In this document: piece by piece, positions 49,592 to 60,117 of the stretch
Numbering within the stretch: the first letter of the stretch is position 1
Layout of the letters: every line of letters starts with the position of its first letter
NCBI GenBank assembly: GCA_944470555.2
Contig: OX104130.1
Location: forward strand, 44,983,491-45,047,490
Direction of reading: 5' to 3'
Origin: Heterobilharzia americana
Taxonomy: Eukaryota > Platyhelminthes > Trematoda > Strigeidida > Schistosomatidae
Length of the DNA stretch: 64,000 bases
Program-made: the position numbers and the translations under genes
The notes under the pieces: model-generated
What the model was told of the DNA's origin: nothing
What the model saw: only the letters and a program-made list of their open reading frames with translations
Databases searched by the model: none

Positions 49592-49990
49592 TCACTTTTT
49601 TAAGTCACAGGTAGATTGGATTGCATTCACTACTGAGTTTGTATGTGCCAAGAACCTATTGATGTGTTCCCATTTCAGTACTGTAAACGCATCAACTACG
49701 TATCGGAACCATATCTTTAGATTAGGACTAAATGGTTGAAGGGCCATCTTTTCCAAACTATCCGTAAATATGCCTGCGACGATAGTGGATATTGGTGATT
49801 TCATGGCAACACCTTCAGTTTGGTTATATATTTTATCTTGAAACTTAAAAACTGTAGAAGTTAAGCACAGTCGTTCTTCTAGTATGATTTCCTCGATAGG
49901 CACCTTAGTTTGATGCGTAAGTTCTTTGTCATCTTTAAGCCGATTTCCGTCACTAGTAGCACTGAATTACATTCCAGGCATGAAATACTT
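49592..49990 (-). pseudogene. Penelope-like element copy 5: reverse transcriptase, C-terminal half
   Basis: An open frame of about 130 codons starts near 49990 with LKDDKELTHQTKVPIEEIIL. It continues with FKFQDKIYNQTEGVAMKSPI then STIVAGIF, the block normally F.F....Y.Q..GVAMGSPLSP..A.IF, followed by WFRYVVDAFTV. The YVDD box is YVVD, so the first catalytic aspartate is lost. The frame ends at a stop after DLKK. Upstream RT blocks are absent, so the element is 5' truncated, a common outcome of interrupted reverse transcription. Confidence 0.8.
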
Positions 49991-50500
49991 CTCTAGAACG
50001 TACGGAATTAGTAAGAATTATTGCTCTGATTTTTAGCTGTTGTAACTCACGCGAAAGAGTTATTTGGGGAGAGGGTGTTATTGAAAAAGATATCAAGCAC
50101 TGGTTGGGTGAAAGGTTATTTAATTCTTGTAATAGGTATGAAAACTAGTGAATTGAACAGACAAAAGTAATAGCGTAATAAACACCTTTTCATCCCTGTC
50201 TTTTGTCGAAATGAATTTGGAGACCCGAACAGCAAACTGAATCAAGACAGTTAGAGATGAGGCATTCTGTTTTCAAATCATGTGTTTATCATTAATTTGC
50301 GGGCAGAATTACTAACGCTAGGATATGATCGAAGTTCCATCGCAGTCATCGGGTCAGCACAAAACACTGGGGTCATTAAGTGACCAGTAGGCTGAAGCTC
50401 AAATTGGTTGGATTTCTAATAAAAAAATTGCTGTCTTACAGAAAAATATATGAAAATAATAAATAATGACCAACTGCTTTGAAATTTATAATACTAGCTT
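49991..50500. other. AT-rich stretch, no gene seen
   Basis: No motif or repeat recognised upstream of the truncated PLE. Confidence 0.5.
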
Positions 50501-50604
50501 CTAACTATTTCCACTTAGTTTCCTTTTGATAAGCTTGAATCCACCTGGATCGAATTTTAAACGTGCTCTTTTCCTTTTGTCGCTAAATTCTTCAGTAAGA
50601 TGAT
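50501..50604 (-). CDS. Possible terminal exon, product unrecognised
   Basis: On the minus strand a strong acceptor, CTTGTTTTCTCTGTCTTGTAG, ends just before 50604. The frame then reads HLTEEFSDKRKRARLKFDPG, continues GFKLIKRKLSGNS and stops at 50503-50501. Composition is basic and protein-like; KRKRAR could be a nuclear-localisation type cluster. The frame is also open upstream to 50746, so an alternative longer exon is possible. No family recognised; no clear AATAAA follows closely. Confidence 0.33.
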
Positions 50605-52719
50605 CTACAAGACAGAGAAAACAAGCTGATACTACTGGCCCTTCTCTGCTGAACTTGAATGAAAGGTGACCAGTAAATATTTTTGACGTGCTGATAATCT
50701 TGCTTTTCACTTTATTTCTTAACGAATACGCTACTATTATTGTCATTACTAAGAATCAAGTAAGTTATAAATTCAACTAATTTTTTGTCAATGACGCATT
50801 TGAAATCTTTAATTGTGACTTAATTCTATCAGTCTGTGACATCGTCGATGAGCTAACAGTGGTAGTACACTGAACGGTATTTATGTGTTGGTACTAGGGA
50901 TAGCTGTATGCACTAATATCTTAAAACTGCTGCAACTCCAGAACTTCTGTTTTCAAAACTTGCATGTACTTACTGTGTTATTCTAAAATGAGAACATTCA
51001 CAAGGACTAAACAAAAGCTTGTTGCAACCAAAGCACACCAAGTTAATGTGAGCCCTAAATATCTGAGTCTAACTTCGGTTACATCCCTTAGAGACAAAAG
51101 TACGTAACATTTTTAAAGTCACAACCTTTGAACTAAACTGCCTTTGTCGACTGCTTGCTGAACAAAATATATTAAACTCATATTATTAAAGAATCAGTTT
51201 CTTATTAATTTTAACATTTATTACAGCCAGTTTATTTTTCATGGTAATAAAATCTAAATTCAAATATTTGAATACATAAATATGAACAAAGAAAACTGTG
51301 AGTCTGATGACAGAAACAAACTTGAGTTGATAATGCTGGTGTCAAAGCTGACCATGTTTTGGTTGACATTTTGTCAGCTTGAAGTTGGAAATGTTTCACT
51401 AGTCAAACTATTTGTGGTTTGACTATCATCAGTGACCAAATTTTGATACGACTTTTATGCATCCAGTAATTTTTTAACAGGTTCACTGAGGAAAAAATGA
51501 AGTTAAGATAACTCCGATGAGGAGTTTTACCTTTTTTAAATGAAAGAAATTTCATTACATCCTTTAAAGGAATAAAAAACACAACTAAATCAGGGAATTT
51601 GATTTATGAAAGCATAAATAATAATCATCTGATCTATTAAGTCATTCGTTATCAGTCGGTATCGGTGTAGGACCTAAAATCACTGTGAAACGGTCCGAAT
51701 GACCATGGGTTACAAAAGGATATCAAGGATTAAGGATATAAGATGAAAGACAGAGCAAACAAGGAAACGAGGTCAAAGGCTATTGAAGTTAAAAAAGCAA
51801 ATAACGATACATTGGATGGTGGCTAGGATGAGGATAATGAAGATAGTAGTGCCAAATACATGAATAAGTCTACGCCTTACCTTCATGTTAGAAACCTAAC
51901 GTTTCCATAACACACTCATTGTTTCCAAGATAACGACGTAAAAATAGTTGAGGCGTTCTCATTTCTTTCATTTCTGATGGCAGTGGTTTATAGTTACACA
52001 GTACCACTGGTTAAATAATGTGGTAAATGGAGATTGAGCCTACCGTATGAATGCAGAAATTTTTTCTGTTGCAAATCCATGAAGGCAGATTCCAATTTCA
52101 AATCAAGTGAAGTGATTTACAAGCTCGAGCACTTCATCCCTTGTTATAAGACAAAGTATTAATGGACACATATCCGAGGGCAGTAAATTATATTTTTGTG
52201 ATGAAAAGTGGATTCCACGAGTTTTCAAATGATTACAAAAATTGTTTAGAAGACCAGCACCTTGATAGTATTCTCAGTTAGAAAGTCTCATTCCTATGAG
52301 TATTCTACGTACACCAAGAAATCTTTCATGATGGAGTTAATTCCTGTAAGGTAAGGTGGAGAGAAGGAAACCTCTATACGCGTATCTGTGACAAAGTTAT
52401 ATTAGAATGAAGAGAGTGGGCTTCCGTAACGGAAACCAGTTGACCTAGGAAATATATTTGATAACTCACCATATGTTCTAATTGGAAAATAGTGGTTAGA
52501 AAGTACAGTTTTCAGTAGTGTGATATGAATTCTGGGCACCTGATGCAGTGACTGAAACTATCAAAAGTTTTCCATTCAGCTTACGACTGGATGCTGAGAA
52601 ACTGTAAAGTAATTGCAAGTCAGTTGAAATTTTCCTCGAAGTATTTTTGCAGTAACTTCAGTTGTCTGTTACGCTTTAAATAAGTATTGCCTCCCAATTT
52701 TCTGGTGATGTTTAGACAC
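50605..52719. other. AT-rich stretch, no gene recognised
   Basis: If the two minus-strand candidate exons belong to one gene, this would be intron with at least one missing exon, because their phases do not join directly. No other coding signal was found. Confidence 0.4.
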
Positions 52720-52870
52720 CTGTCTTCTGCTACCAATATTAGCTGTTTTTTATCTGTTCGCTGCCCAGAACTGTTTACTGTCACTGCGCACACCTTTTCC
52801 AGTCTACACTTCTCATCGTGCTTGGAAGATGCATACATGGTTTTATGCACATTATTTAATTCAGAAGCTG
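52720..52870 (-). CDS. Possible internal exon, product unrecognised
   Basis: The minus strand has a branch-like TTAACTGAT followed by CTCAG (acceptor) before 52870, and CAG|GTGTCT (donor) after 52720. The 151-base stretch reads ASELNNVHKTMYASSKHDEK then CRLEKVCAVTVNSS and TDKKQLILVAED, with good residue balance. It enters needing one base and leaves two. No domain was recognised. The frame stays open past the donor to 52620. Confidence 0.33.
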
Positions 52871-53081
52871 CTGAGATCAGTTAATCCTGCACTTTTTTCT
52901 GGGGTTAGTTACGCTTTTTAACCTCATTATGATATGAACAGGAGATAGTGTTAAGCTTCTTAATGATAAAATCACAGAAACTTGGGAAGGATATTAAACA
53001 AAATATCTGCGGTCTGTTTACACAGCAATCAATTAGAGAAACGATAAGTCATTCATATAACATTCACGCATCTCTTCTTTC
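52871..53081. other. 3' flank of the RTE element
   Basis: AT-rich DNA; no target duplication matching the far flank beyond 56417 could be picked out. Confidence 0.4.
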
Positions 53082-53100
53082 ATTATTATTATTATTATTA
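53082..53100. repeat. (ATT)n tail of the RTE element
   Basis: Six ATT units at the 3' terminus of the element. RTE elements end in short tandem repeats rather than poly(A). Confidence 0.8.
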
Positions 53101-53616
53101 GTCCCTTGAGTTCCTAGTGGAACATAGGGCTTCAGTAGCACATCTCCAGTGAACTCTGTTCTCTGAGATCTTTTGAATCTGGTTCCACGACAGCCCACAA
53201 CCTCTCATTTTCTCCTCGCACGACCTCCTCCACGTCACCCTCGGACGTCCAACTCGTCGCTTCCCATGGGGATTCCACTCGAGCAACTGGCCTGACGCGT
53301 GATGTCCTCAGTCGGCCTTCTCAGTGCATGGCCAATCCATCTCCATTTCCTCCTGCATATTTGTCGCGTGATAGGTCCTTGCTTCGTTGGTTCGTTCCCA
53401 GAGTTCCTTGTTGCTTATTCTTTCTGGCAATCCATCTGATCCTCAGTAGCGAGCGTAAGCAGTTGTTGAAGAATGTCTATGGTTTATTGGAAATCCCTTT
53501 CGTAACGCGCCAAGTCTCTGAACCATATAGAAGCACTGACTTGACTGTCGTTGGTGTTGAAAATCCGGATCTCGTTCCATATGCTGAGTACAGAAGATCT
53601 CCACACTGGTTTCAGG
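53098..53616 (-). pseudogene. RTE polyprotein C-terminal region
   Basis: From about 53560 the minus strand reads VKSVLLYGSETWR, then NCLRSLLRIRW. The final block from 53286 is LLEWNPHGKRRVGRPRVTWR and continues ...RGCGLSWNQIQKI, ending at the stop before 53098. This order (YGSETW - LR.I..I.W - R..G.P..TWRR..E..M) is standard for the tail of RTE and related LINE proteins. At least two frameshifts lie between the blocks. Confidence 0.8.
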
Positions 53617-54482
53617 CTAATGAGCGCCTGTCTTGCTTTTCCGATTCTGACTTTGACATCGTCTGTGCCGCCTGTAGTTGAAACAGTGCTTCCTAGATAA
53701 GTGAAGGAGGTTACTTCCTTTAAGTTTCTCCTGTTGATGGTGATTGGAGTTCGTTGTTGTTGTTGGTGCGGTATCTTCATCACCTCTGTCTTCTCTATAT
53801 TCACTTGAAGTCCCGTCTTCACTGCCCTGCCCTGCCTCTTCTGTCAGCTCGTTGGTTTTCGCCTGCAGATCTTCAAGTTTGCGTGACATCAGACACAAGT
53901 CATCGTTGGTGAAATCCAGATCTTCTAGGTTCTTTTCCGCAGTCCAGCGTATCCCCCCTCTTCTCGCTCCCCACTGTTTGCTGCATGATCCAGTCCACCA
54001 CAATCAAGGATATCATGGCGGATAGTAGGCAACCTTGTTTCACTCCTGTCTTCATTTCAAAAGCATCACTGAGCTTCCCATTGTGAATTACTTGGCATGT
54101 GACGTCTTCATATAGTTGTTGAATGATGTGGATAAAGGTTTGCCGTATTCCGTAGTAATGAAGCAGTTTCCAAATTACTTCTCGGTCGACGCTGTCAAAG
54201 GCCTTCTCAAAGTCGATGAAGTTGAGGTAGAGAGTTGACTACCATTCTATGCCCTGTTCTATGATGGTGCGAAGCGTTGCAATTTGGTCTGCACATGATT
54301 TGTACTTCCTGAAGCCTGCCTGTTCCGGTCAAAGTTTGGAATCCAGTGCATCTTTAAGCCTCTCCAGGATGATGCGGCTTAATATTTTACTTGGGGTGGA
54401 TAGGAGCGTGATTCCGCACCAGTTCTTGCAAACACTGAGGTCTCCCTTCTTCGGGAGTTTGACAAGGTAACCCTTCTTCCAA
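53617..54482 (-). pseudogene. RTE reverse transcriptase core, broken active site
   Basis: From 54480 the frame reads WKKGYLVKLPKKGDLSVCKN, ITLLSTPSKILSRIIL, a stop, then PEQAGFRKYKSCADQIATLR, IEQGIEW, a second stop, and LNFIDFEKAFDSVDRE (first catalytic Asp). It continues with MKTGVKQGCLLSAMIS and VVDWIM. After a frameshift near 54000 comes GGIRWTAEKNLEDLDF then TNDDLCLMS. The usual FADD is FTNDD: one extra codon sits in the catalytic turn. Then KTGLQVNIEKTEVMKI and SFTYLGSTV close the thumb-proximal part. The protein cannot be made intact. Confidence 0.85.
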
Positions 54483-55513
54483 TCAATGGGCAGGTACCTT
54501 CTCTTCCTTCCACACCTTCTGCAATAGTGCTGTGAGCATGTCAGCTGTTGTCTCTGCATCTGTTTTTAGTGCTTCTGGCGGTATTCCATCTGGTCCTGCT
54601 GCTTTCCCGCATTTCAGTAGCTTTATGGCGTTCAGGACTTCCATTTTCGTTGGGGGATTTATGTTCACTTGTAATTCAGCGGCTGGGCTGCAGGTGGTAT
54701 TTCTGGACGAAGTGCAGGTGGTGGTCGATTCAAGAGCTTCTTGAAGTGGTCGGCCCATCGTTTCCTCTGTTTCTCTTCTTTTGTAATTAAATTTCCTTCT
54801 TCATCTTTTATTGGTTTCATCTGTGTTGGTCTCTTCCCTGATAGCAACCTGGTTATTTGATACAATGTCGTCAGGTCTCTCTTACCTGCAGCCTGTTCTG
54901 CTTCACTTGCCAGTGTTTCGTAGAAGTGTCTTTTGTCTTTGCGTGCACTCTTCTTCACTTCTTTGTCCAGTGTTTTATACATTGTGCTCAGTTCCTCTTG
55001 TCGTTGAGCATCCTTGCACTGGTTTATCTTCTGCTTCACCATCCTCCTCTCCTCTATCAGCTTCCAGGTATCCGTCGAGATCCATTCCTTATCTTCTTTC
55101 TTCTTCCTTCCTAATACTGTTGTGCAGGTTTCTTTCCACATAGCTTTCAAAGACTTCCAGTGTTCTTCCACACAGGTTTCTTCAGGGATGTTGCTCGATG
55201 TCTCCCATTTTGCCTTGATGACTGCCTTGAAGATTTCCTTTGTAGTTTCATCCTTCAGTTTCCGAGTGTTGTACTTGAATTGAGGTCTATCACCAGCTTC
55301 CTTGAAGGCTTTTAACTTGATTTGGAAGGTTCCTTGCACTAGATAGTGGTCTGAACCTACATCTGCTCCTCTTCTTGACCTTGTGTTAAGTAGACTGCGT
55401 CTCCATTTTCTCGAGATTGAGATAAAGTCGATTTGATTTTTAGTGTGTCCATCTGGTGAAATCCATGTCGCTCGCTTTGTGGATATCTTTGTGCCTGAAC
55501 ACACTGCCTCCAA
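54483..55513 (-). pseudogene. RTE endonuclease C-terminal part, linker and start of RT
   Basis: A 282-codon open frame (55513-54665) is the longest in the window. It starts with the end of the endonuclease (KNQIDFISISRKWRRSLL, SDHYLVQGTF; SDH is the conserved catalytic trio at residues 54-56). A charged helical linker follows (WKETCTTVLGRKKKEDKEWI through ...ITRLLSGKR), up to WADHFKKLLNRPPP. After a frameshift near 54700 the next frame (54758-54483) carries AAGPDGIPPEALK, the first RT block, where GPD.I contacts the template. It breaks again near 54490. Confidence 0.85.
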
Positions 55514-56090
55514 TCACCAAATCGTTGAATGCACAGAATTCTGCAAACAATTCTCCATTCTCATTCATTTCACCTAGCGCCTCTCGACCCATGGTTAGTT
55601 CTCTTCCTGTGTTGTCACCTCCCAGTTTGGCATTCATGTCGCCCATTAGAATTTTGATATCGCCAACTGACGTCTTGTCCAGTGTTGATTGAAGTTGTCT
55701 GTAGAATTCCTCCTTTTTCTCTTGCTCTGCATTATTTGTAGGTGCATAACATTGTATGATTGTGACCTTCCTTTCTTTTGAGTTGAATCTTGCTGTCATC
55801 ATCCTGGAGGAGATTGGTTCCCACTACATGAGAGCCTTCGATGCTCTTGAGGACATCATGATAGCCACTCCATAACTCAGTGTGCTCGTGGTTGTCGTCT
55901 GGGTGACAATATCGGAGTAGATTATTGATTCTCCAGTTGACAGTTTGGAGAGTCCACTCCCATTCCATCTGCTTTCGCAAATCCCAAGCACTTCGATGTG
56001 ATACCTTCTCATCTCCTTTGCAATCTGGGCTGCCTTACTGGTTCAAACATGGTGCGGACATTCCATGTCCCCACGTTTACTTTCGCTTTC
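55440..56090 (-). pseudogene. RTE apurinic-type endonuclease, N-terminal part
   Basis: From 56062 the frame reads TWNVRTMF (N-terminal strand with the conserved Asn). A shift follows, then EMRRYHIEVLGICESRWNGS (Glu of the active site). After another shift, HPDDNHEHTELWSGYHDVL and a third frame (55802-55440) give VTIIQCYAPTNN, ILMGDMNAKLGGDNTG (GD.N catalytic block at residues 54-57) and FNDLVIGGSVFRHKDIHKAS. This enzyme would nick target DNA to prime reverse transcription. Catalytic residues are still readable, but the reading frame is broken at least three times. Confidence 0.85.
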
Positions 56091-56310
56091 ATCGAGAGAA
56101 GACACATCGGCCAATTGGCTTCCCGAAGGCAGGCTTTCACCAACTGGCGTCATTTCGCCTCTCCGATTCCAGCGGGGAATAAGTTTGTTTTCATTTTTTA
56201 TATTTTGTTTGTGCTTTGAAGTTTCTTTAGCGGTTAGATTTGTTTTCCGGGGTAGGGTTGCTAGCCCTATGCCCAACCTTCCCTCTTTATGGGGGCTTAT
56301 GACCGGCTAG

Positions 56311-56328
56311 TAACTAGTGAACTAGTTA
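56311..56328. repeat. Perfect palindrome in the RTE leader
   Basis: TAACTAGT and ACTAGTTA around GA, lying between the tRNA-Gly sequence and the endonuclease frame. Confidence 0.7.
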
Positions 56329-56341
56329 ACCAGGCGAGGTT

Positions 56342-56416
56342 TGGTGCGCCGGCCAGGAATCGAACCCGGACCGCCCGCGTGGCAGGCGAGCATTCTACCA
56401 TTCTACCATAGTTAGC
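56342..56416 (-). tRNA. tRNA-Gly(GCC)-derived sequence with encoded CCA, fused to the RTE 5' end; pseudogene-like
   Basis: The minus strand matches a tRNA-Gly from the D loop on: TGGTAGAATGC, CTCGCCTGCCACGCGGGC (anticodon loop CTGCCAC, anticodon GCC), then a perfect T arm CCGGG/CCTGG around TTCGATT. The 3' acceptor strand is CCGGCGC, followed by A and CCA at 56344-56342. The 5' acceptor strand reads CTAACTA and cannot pair with CCGGCGC, so the gene is not a normal tRNA. Eukaryotic tRNA genes do not encode CCA, so its presence suggests a copy of a processed tRNA, or chance. Box B is intact. The RTE leader follows immediately on the same strand. Confidence 0.75.
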
Positions 56417-59400
56417 CAAAACAATCTTCTCACTTTGACAGATAACTTTGTTTATTCAGTAAAATATATAGTTGGGCTGGAGGTCTATATGATATAAACA
56501 CGCTAGAAACCATCATTGGATTTCTAACTTGTATTTGAAAATATCAAATAAATTTGTAGAAATATATTATTAATTAAACCAAAGATATTCTACGCGGGCA
56601 TATCGATCAGGTGACCAATAATTCTCCTTCTTTTCTATCAAATAGCAGCAGAATTTTTGAATTTGATTCTTATAGTATTCGTAGAAAAATGAATTCACTT
56701 CATACTCAGGAGGCTTACTAAGATCAGGTGTCGACTTTTAATTATTTATAATAATGATAACAGTATATGCCTTGTTCTTGCTGCTCAGAAATTAGTTTAT
56801 GTAAACAGTAACCTGTTTTTCACGGCAGAACAGCTAAAACCAATCTGATTTGCTGACACACTATTGTTTTTCCAAGGATGGATGTTTGTAAACTTCTTTA
56901 TTTTGCTTTCCAACATTACCTCTACATTTGCATATTAAGCTAAGACCAGAGATTGGATTATTGGTTTGGATATATAATTAGAGAAAATGCACAGGGTCTC
57001 TAAGCAGTGACAGAAGGATAGTGGTTATCGCTTTATTCTAGACAACATGTTTGGTAAAGCATGAAGTCCTCAGCAAGTAATACTTTAACAAATTCGCTCT
57101 GAATACAATATTTTTGGACGAAATGGTTGTTGCATCCGAATGGTTTTGATGATAACGATATTAAGAGAAATAATATGAAACGCCTAGCTGGCGTTAGATT
57201 GGAGTATGGTCTGAAACGAGAAGTGAGGAAATAAGGAAAGGAATGGTTTAGTGGCCATTCAGCCTGTACAAGAATCTGCGATTCGGGTTAAGTATTAGGG
57301 GCATGGTGATATGCTGTACATTTGTGCATTTATATTTTCATTCCAATCACGTACGGGTTTTCTTTGTTTTGTTGCTAACTTGAAAAATAATGGTTGAAAA
57401 CATCCTAAAAATGCACATGAGTACATGATATGTTTATGAGATTGAAACAAGGCGAAAAGGAAAAATTCTATATAATGTGTTCAGTGGAAACGTTTTCGCA
57501 GTCAAATATTCAATTAAACCACCAGATACAGAAATCAGATGCATAGAGGAAAACCAATACACCTGAGATGTGATGACGGTGTAAAGACAGTTCATGGAGC
57601 ATCTCTTGCAAATCGAAATTGATGTTCTTGTAATTGCTGTTTTCATAATAACTAAGAATTTTTTATATTTTCTGTCATTTACTGTAATTTATCGAGAATT
57701 GTTGAGAATTTAAAAAGACAGTTTGCAGAGTTAATGAAGATAAATATCAGTAAAATATTCTTTTGAAGTGAGCTTTATTGTTTGTTTTCAGCCAATCAAT
57801 ACTTTCCATAAAACAAAATATAATTTCATTTGGGGCTTCATAATCGAAAGAAAAGACAAGGTTTATTTCGAATTTAGTAACTGGAAAACTTGCTACATCA
57901 AGTTTAATTGAAGCGCCTTCTGAATCATAATTCCATTTATAACCTTTTCCTAATGTTTAATTTGGATGTCAGAAAGTATTTTATGTGACAAGACACATAG
58001 TAACTAGTAAAACAAGTAAATCAGTAAAGACTGAAAATGTAATATTCATGTTAGTATCAGTAGATATCAGTGAGAGTGAGGGAAGAAGTAAAATACCATA
58101 TTTCATGACTATTACTCTACAACAAATGAATTTGACTTCATACTGATTTCTATCGAAGGTCTTTTGACAGTTTTGAGACTTTCATACGGCTAGTTCTTGT
58201 GTTTATTCTCAAAAAAGTAGCTAAATATTCAAAATGAAAACCAAAAAAAGTAATTTACGCATTTAACACAGTTTGACTTAGAAGTCGTCTTGCTTGGTCT
58301 TTTCAAGAAGTATTCGCCGGGGAAATGTTATAAAACAGTGTATTGGTCCATATTCTAAGTGGTACTAAATGCAAAGACAACGCTGTTTTTAGGTCAAAAA
58401 TTTCATTCGCTTTTAAAAATTACATGATGAGAGGAATCTACAGTCAATTTGTATGTATGAGAAATCTTGTGAGAATAATTTATGTACCATTTAAAATAAA
58501 GGATAAGCTAATGTGAAGTTGGTCGGCATCACAACTAGTATTAGGGGCATAGTTGTATTCTGAGGTAAGGAAACTTAATAAACAGTGAATAAATTTAAAG
58601 TTAGATGGTTTTCAAACCTGTGTTTGTATCCTAAATGTTTGTTTCTTGACTTTAGCTATATCTCTTACGTGATAATTTATTTCTGTTTATAATAATATTG
58701 GACGATAAATTAGTCTCAAAGTGACATGCTCACATTTTATTCTTGCCACTTGTTGTGGTATTGATGTTATTTTGACCTCATTTTTACGCCAACTGTCACC
58801 AAACTATTTAGAGCCACTTTTGGATATTGTCTATCTTATTATTCCTAGTAGTCAGTTTTCGTCCTAAAAACTTTTTGCTGTTTAATAATATTTTAGATGT
58901 ACTTAAAAGAGTAGCTGGGAGCAGATTACTTAATAATACTTCTAATGAATACAGTACGTCATTATCATAAGTGATTGCCAGGCGGTAACAGTTTAAAAAA
59001 TCCATGAATGGTTAATATAAATCAAGAAAATCCCTAAAAGATGTAATTGTTATGTGAGACGTGACTCTAGATGAGAGACTGCATTTTGAAAGAACACGAC
59101 TAGAAAAGTTTGACTAAGCTAGGAAAAAGTAATAAAAGACATATAAGGAATAGTAAAGTCAATGATACTCGTGAGGCAAGTTTGATTCCTTCATGTATTT
59201 CATGGAACTTTGAGATCAAGCCTACAACAGTGATAGTCACATCCATAATAAGGAAAATTACAACATAATTCGATCTCATTTACTGTAAGTTATTTAGTAT
59301 TTTTCGAAAGGTAACTTTAAGAAGAGAGACGTGTTGCAGAGATTGGAGGTGGATTCTCAGTACCAGTAGCTGCGCATCCATTCATACCTTATTTCTACAC

Positions 59401-59576
59401 GGTTGAAATCGAAATATTTCTTTTTTGTAAACTTGTTCAATTTATGATATCATTTTGTATTAGTGCAATATGTCTAACGGTTCAAATGGCCTTTTATTTC
59501 AGTTGCATTTCCGCAAACTTTCGAGAGTTTTGTGTTTTTTTGTTACTCCATGCAGAAGTAATTCATGATATGATAA
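56417..59576. other. AT-rich stretch, no gene recognised
   Basis: Only short motif-free frames were found (57434-57646 -, 58808-59005 -). No repeat partner was seen. Confidence 0.4.
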
Positions 59577-59725
59577 ATCATGGACTGGCATCATCTGAAG
59601 AACCACTGAAAGCCTGAATGCACTAAAGTAGTGCACATTCATGACCTAGCTAGAGATTGAGCCAACGTTCCGTGGCGAGCATGATAAAATTCCACTGGTG
59701 AGTTGGAATCTAAAGGTTAGCGTTT
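59577..59725 (-). repeat. SINE of the tRNA/hammerhead family, ribozyme part deleted
   Basis: ACTGGCATCATCTGAAGAACC and CACTGAAAGCCTGAATGCACT correspond to the 3' part seen at 13060-13105 (read in reverse). Toward the right, GTGCACATTCATGACCT and TTCCACTGGTGAGTTGGAATC correspond to the tRNA-derived head. The hammerhead between them has been lost. Confidence 0.5.
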
Positions 59726-59934
59726 GTCAGCTACTGTCAGTTAGTGATATAGTGAGGATTAATTGACCCCTCAAGTAACTATTTCTCAATAAAACCTAGG
59801 GAAATCTACGTTCAGTATGACGTGATGTTGGAATCGAATAATTTTAAGGTCAGTAAAATGAACGAAGTCAGTTCTGAGGACAAATCCTAACGATGGTATT
59901 GGATGGTGTTTACGCTATATAAAGATTTGATAGG

Positions 59935-60117
59935 AGTAAGATGGAGTGACCTTTTAAATTTCAACTTAGTTGCTGAACAGTAAGATGTTTGGTCCTGATT
60001 TCGATTCCTGGTGGTGTCATGAGTGCGCACTAAGCATTCCCATAAAAAGACGACACAGCTTTTCAATGCTTTCGGGTTTTATTGATTTTCCCAACTGATA
60101 TCAGCCCACGATGAATA
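59935..60117 (+). repeat. SINE of the tRNA/hammerhead family, plus orientation
   Basis: A box B-like block (GATTTCGATTCCTGG) is followed by GGTGTCATGAGTGCGCACT. A very degenerate hammerhead region (CATTCCCATAAAAAGACGAC) follows, then the 3' end GCTTTCGGGTTTT...CCAACTGATATCAGCCCACG. The order matches the copies at 10526 and 13058. Confidence 0.6.

Larger units (their letters stand above)
53082..56310 (-). mobile_element. RTE-clade (SR2/Perere-type) non-LTR retrotransposon, full-length-sized but dead
   Basis: About 3.2 kb, the usual size of RTE elements. It has a 5' leader, an apurinic-type endonuclease, an RT, a C-terminal region, and a 3' end in a (TAA/AAT)n microsatellite at 53100-53082, typical of the clade. 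It is distinctly richer in GC than its flanks. The coding region is split by several frameshifts and stops. There is no LTR. The 5' side joins a tRNA-Gly sequence at 56342-56416. The leader contains GGGCTAGCAACCCTACCCCGG-like text, which I recall from RTE leaders in other animals (memory, unchecked). Confidence 0.85.

Noticed and set aside
54548..55692. Plus-strand frames across the RTE element
   Set aside because: They are antisense shadows of the minus-strand retrotransposon coding region.
53040..56450. Target-site duplication around the RTE element
   Set aside because: Only a short TCTTCT-like word is shared by the flanks, too short and too common to count.
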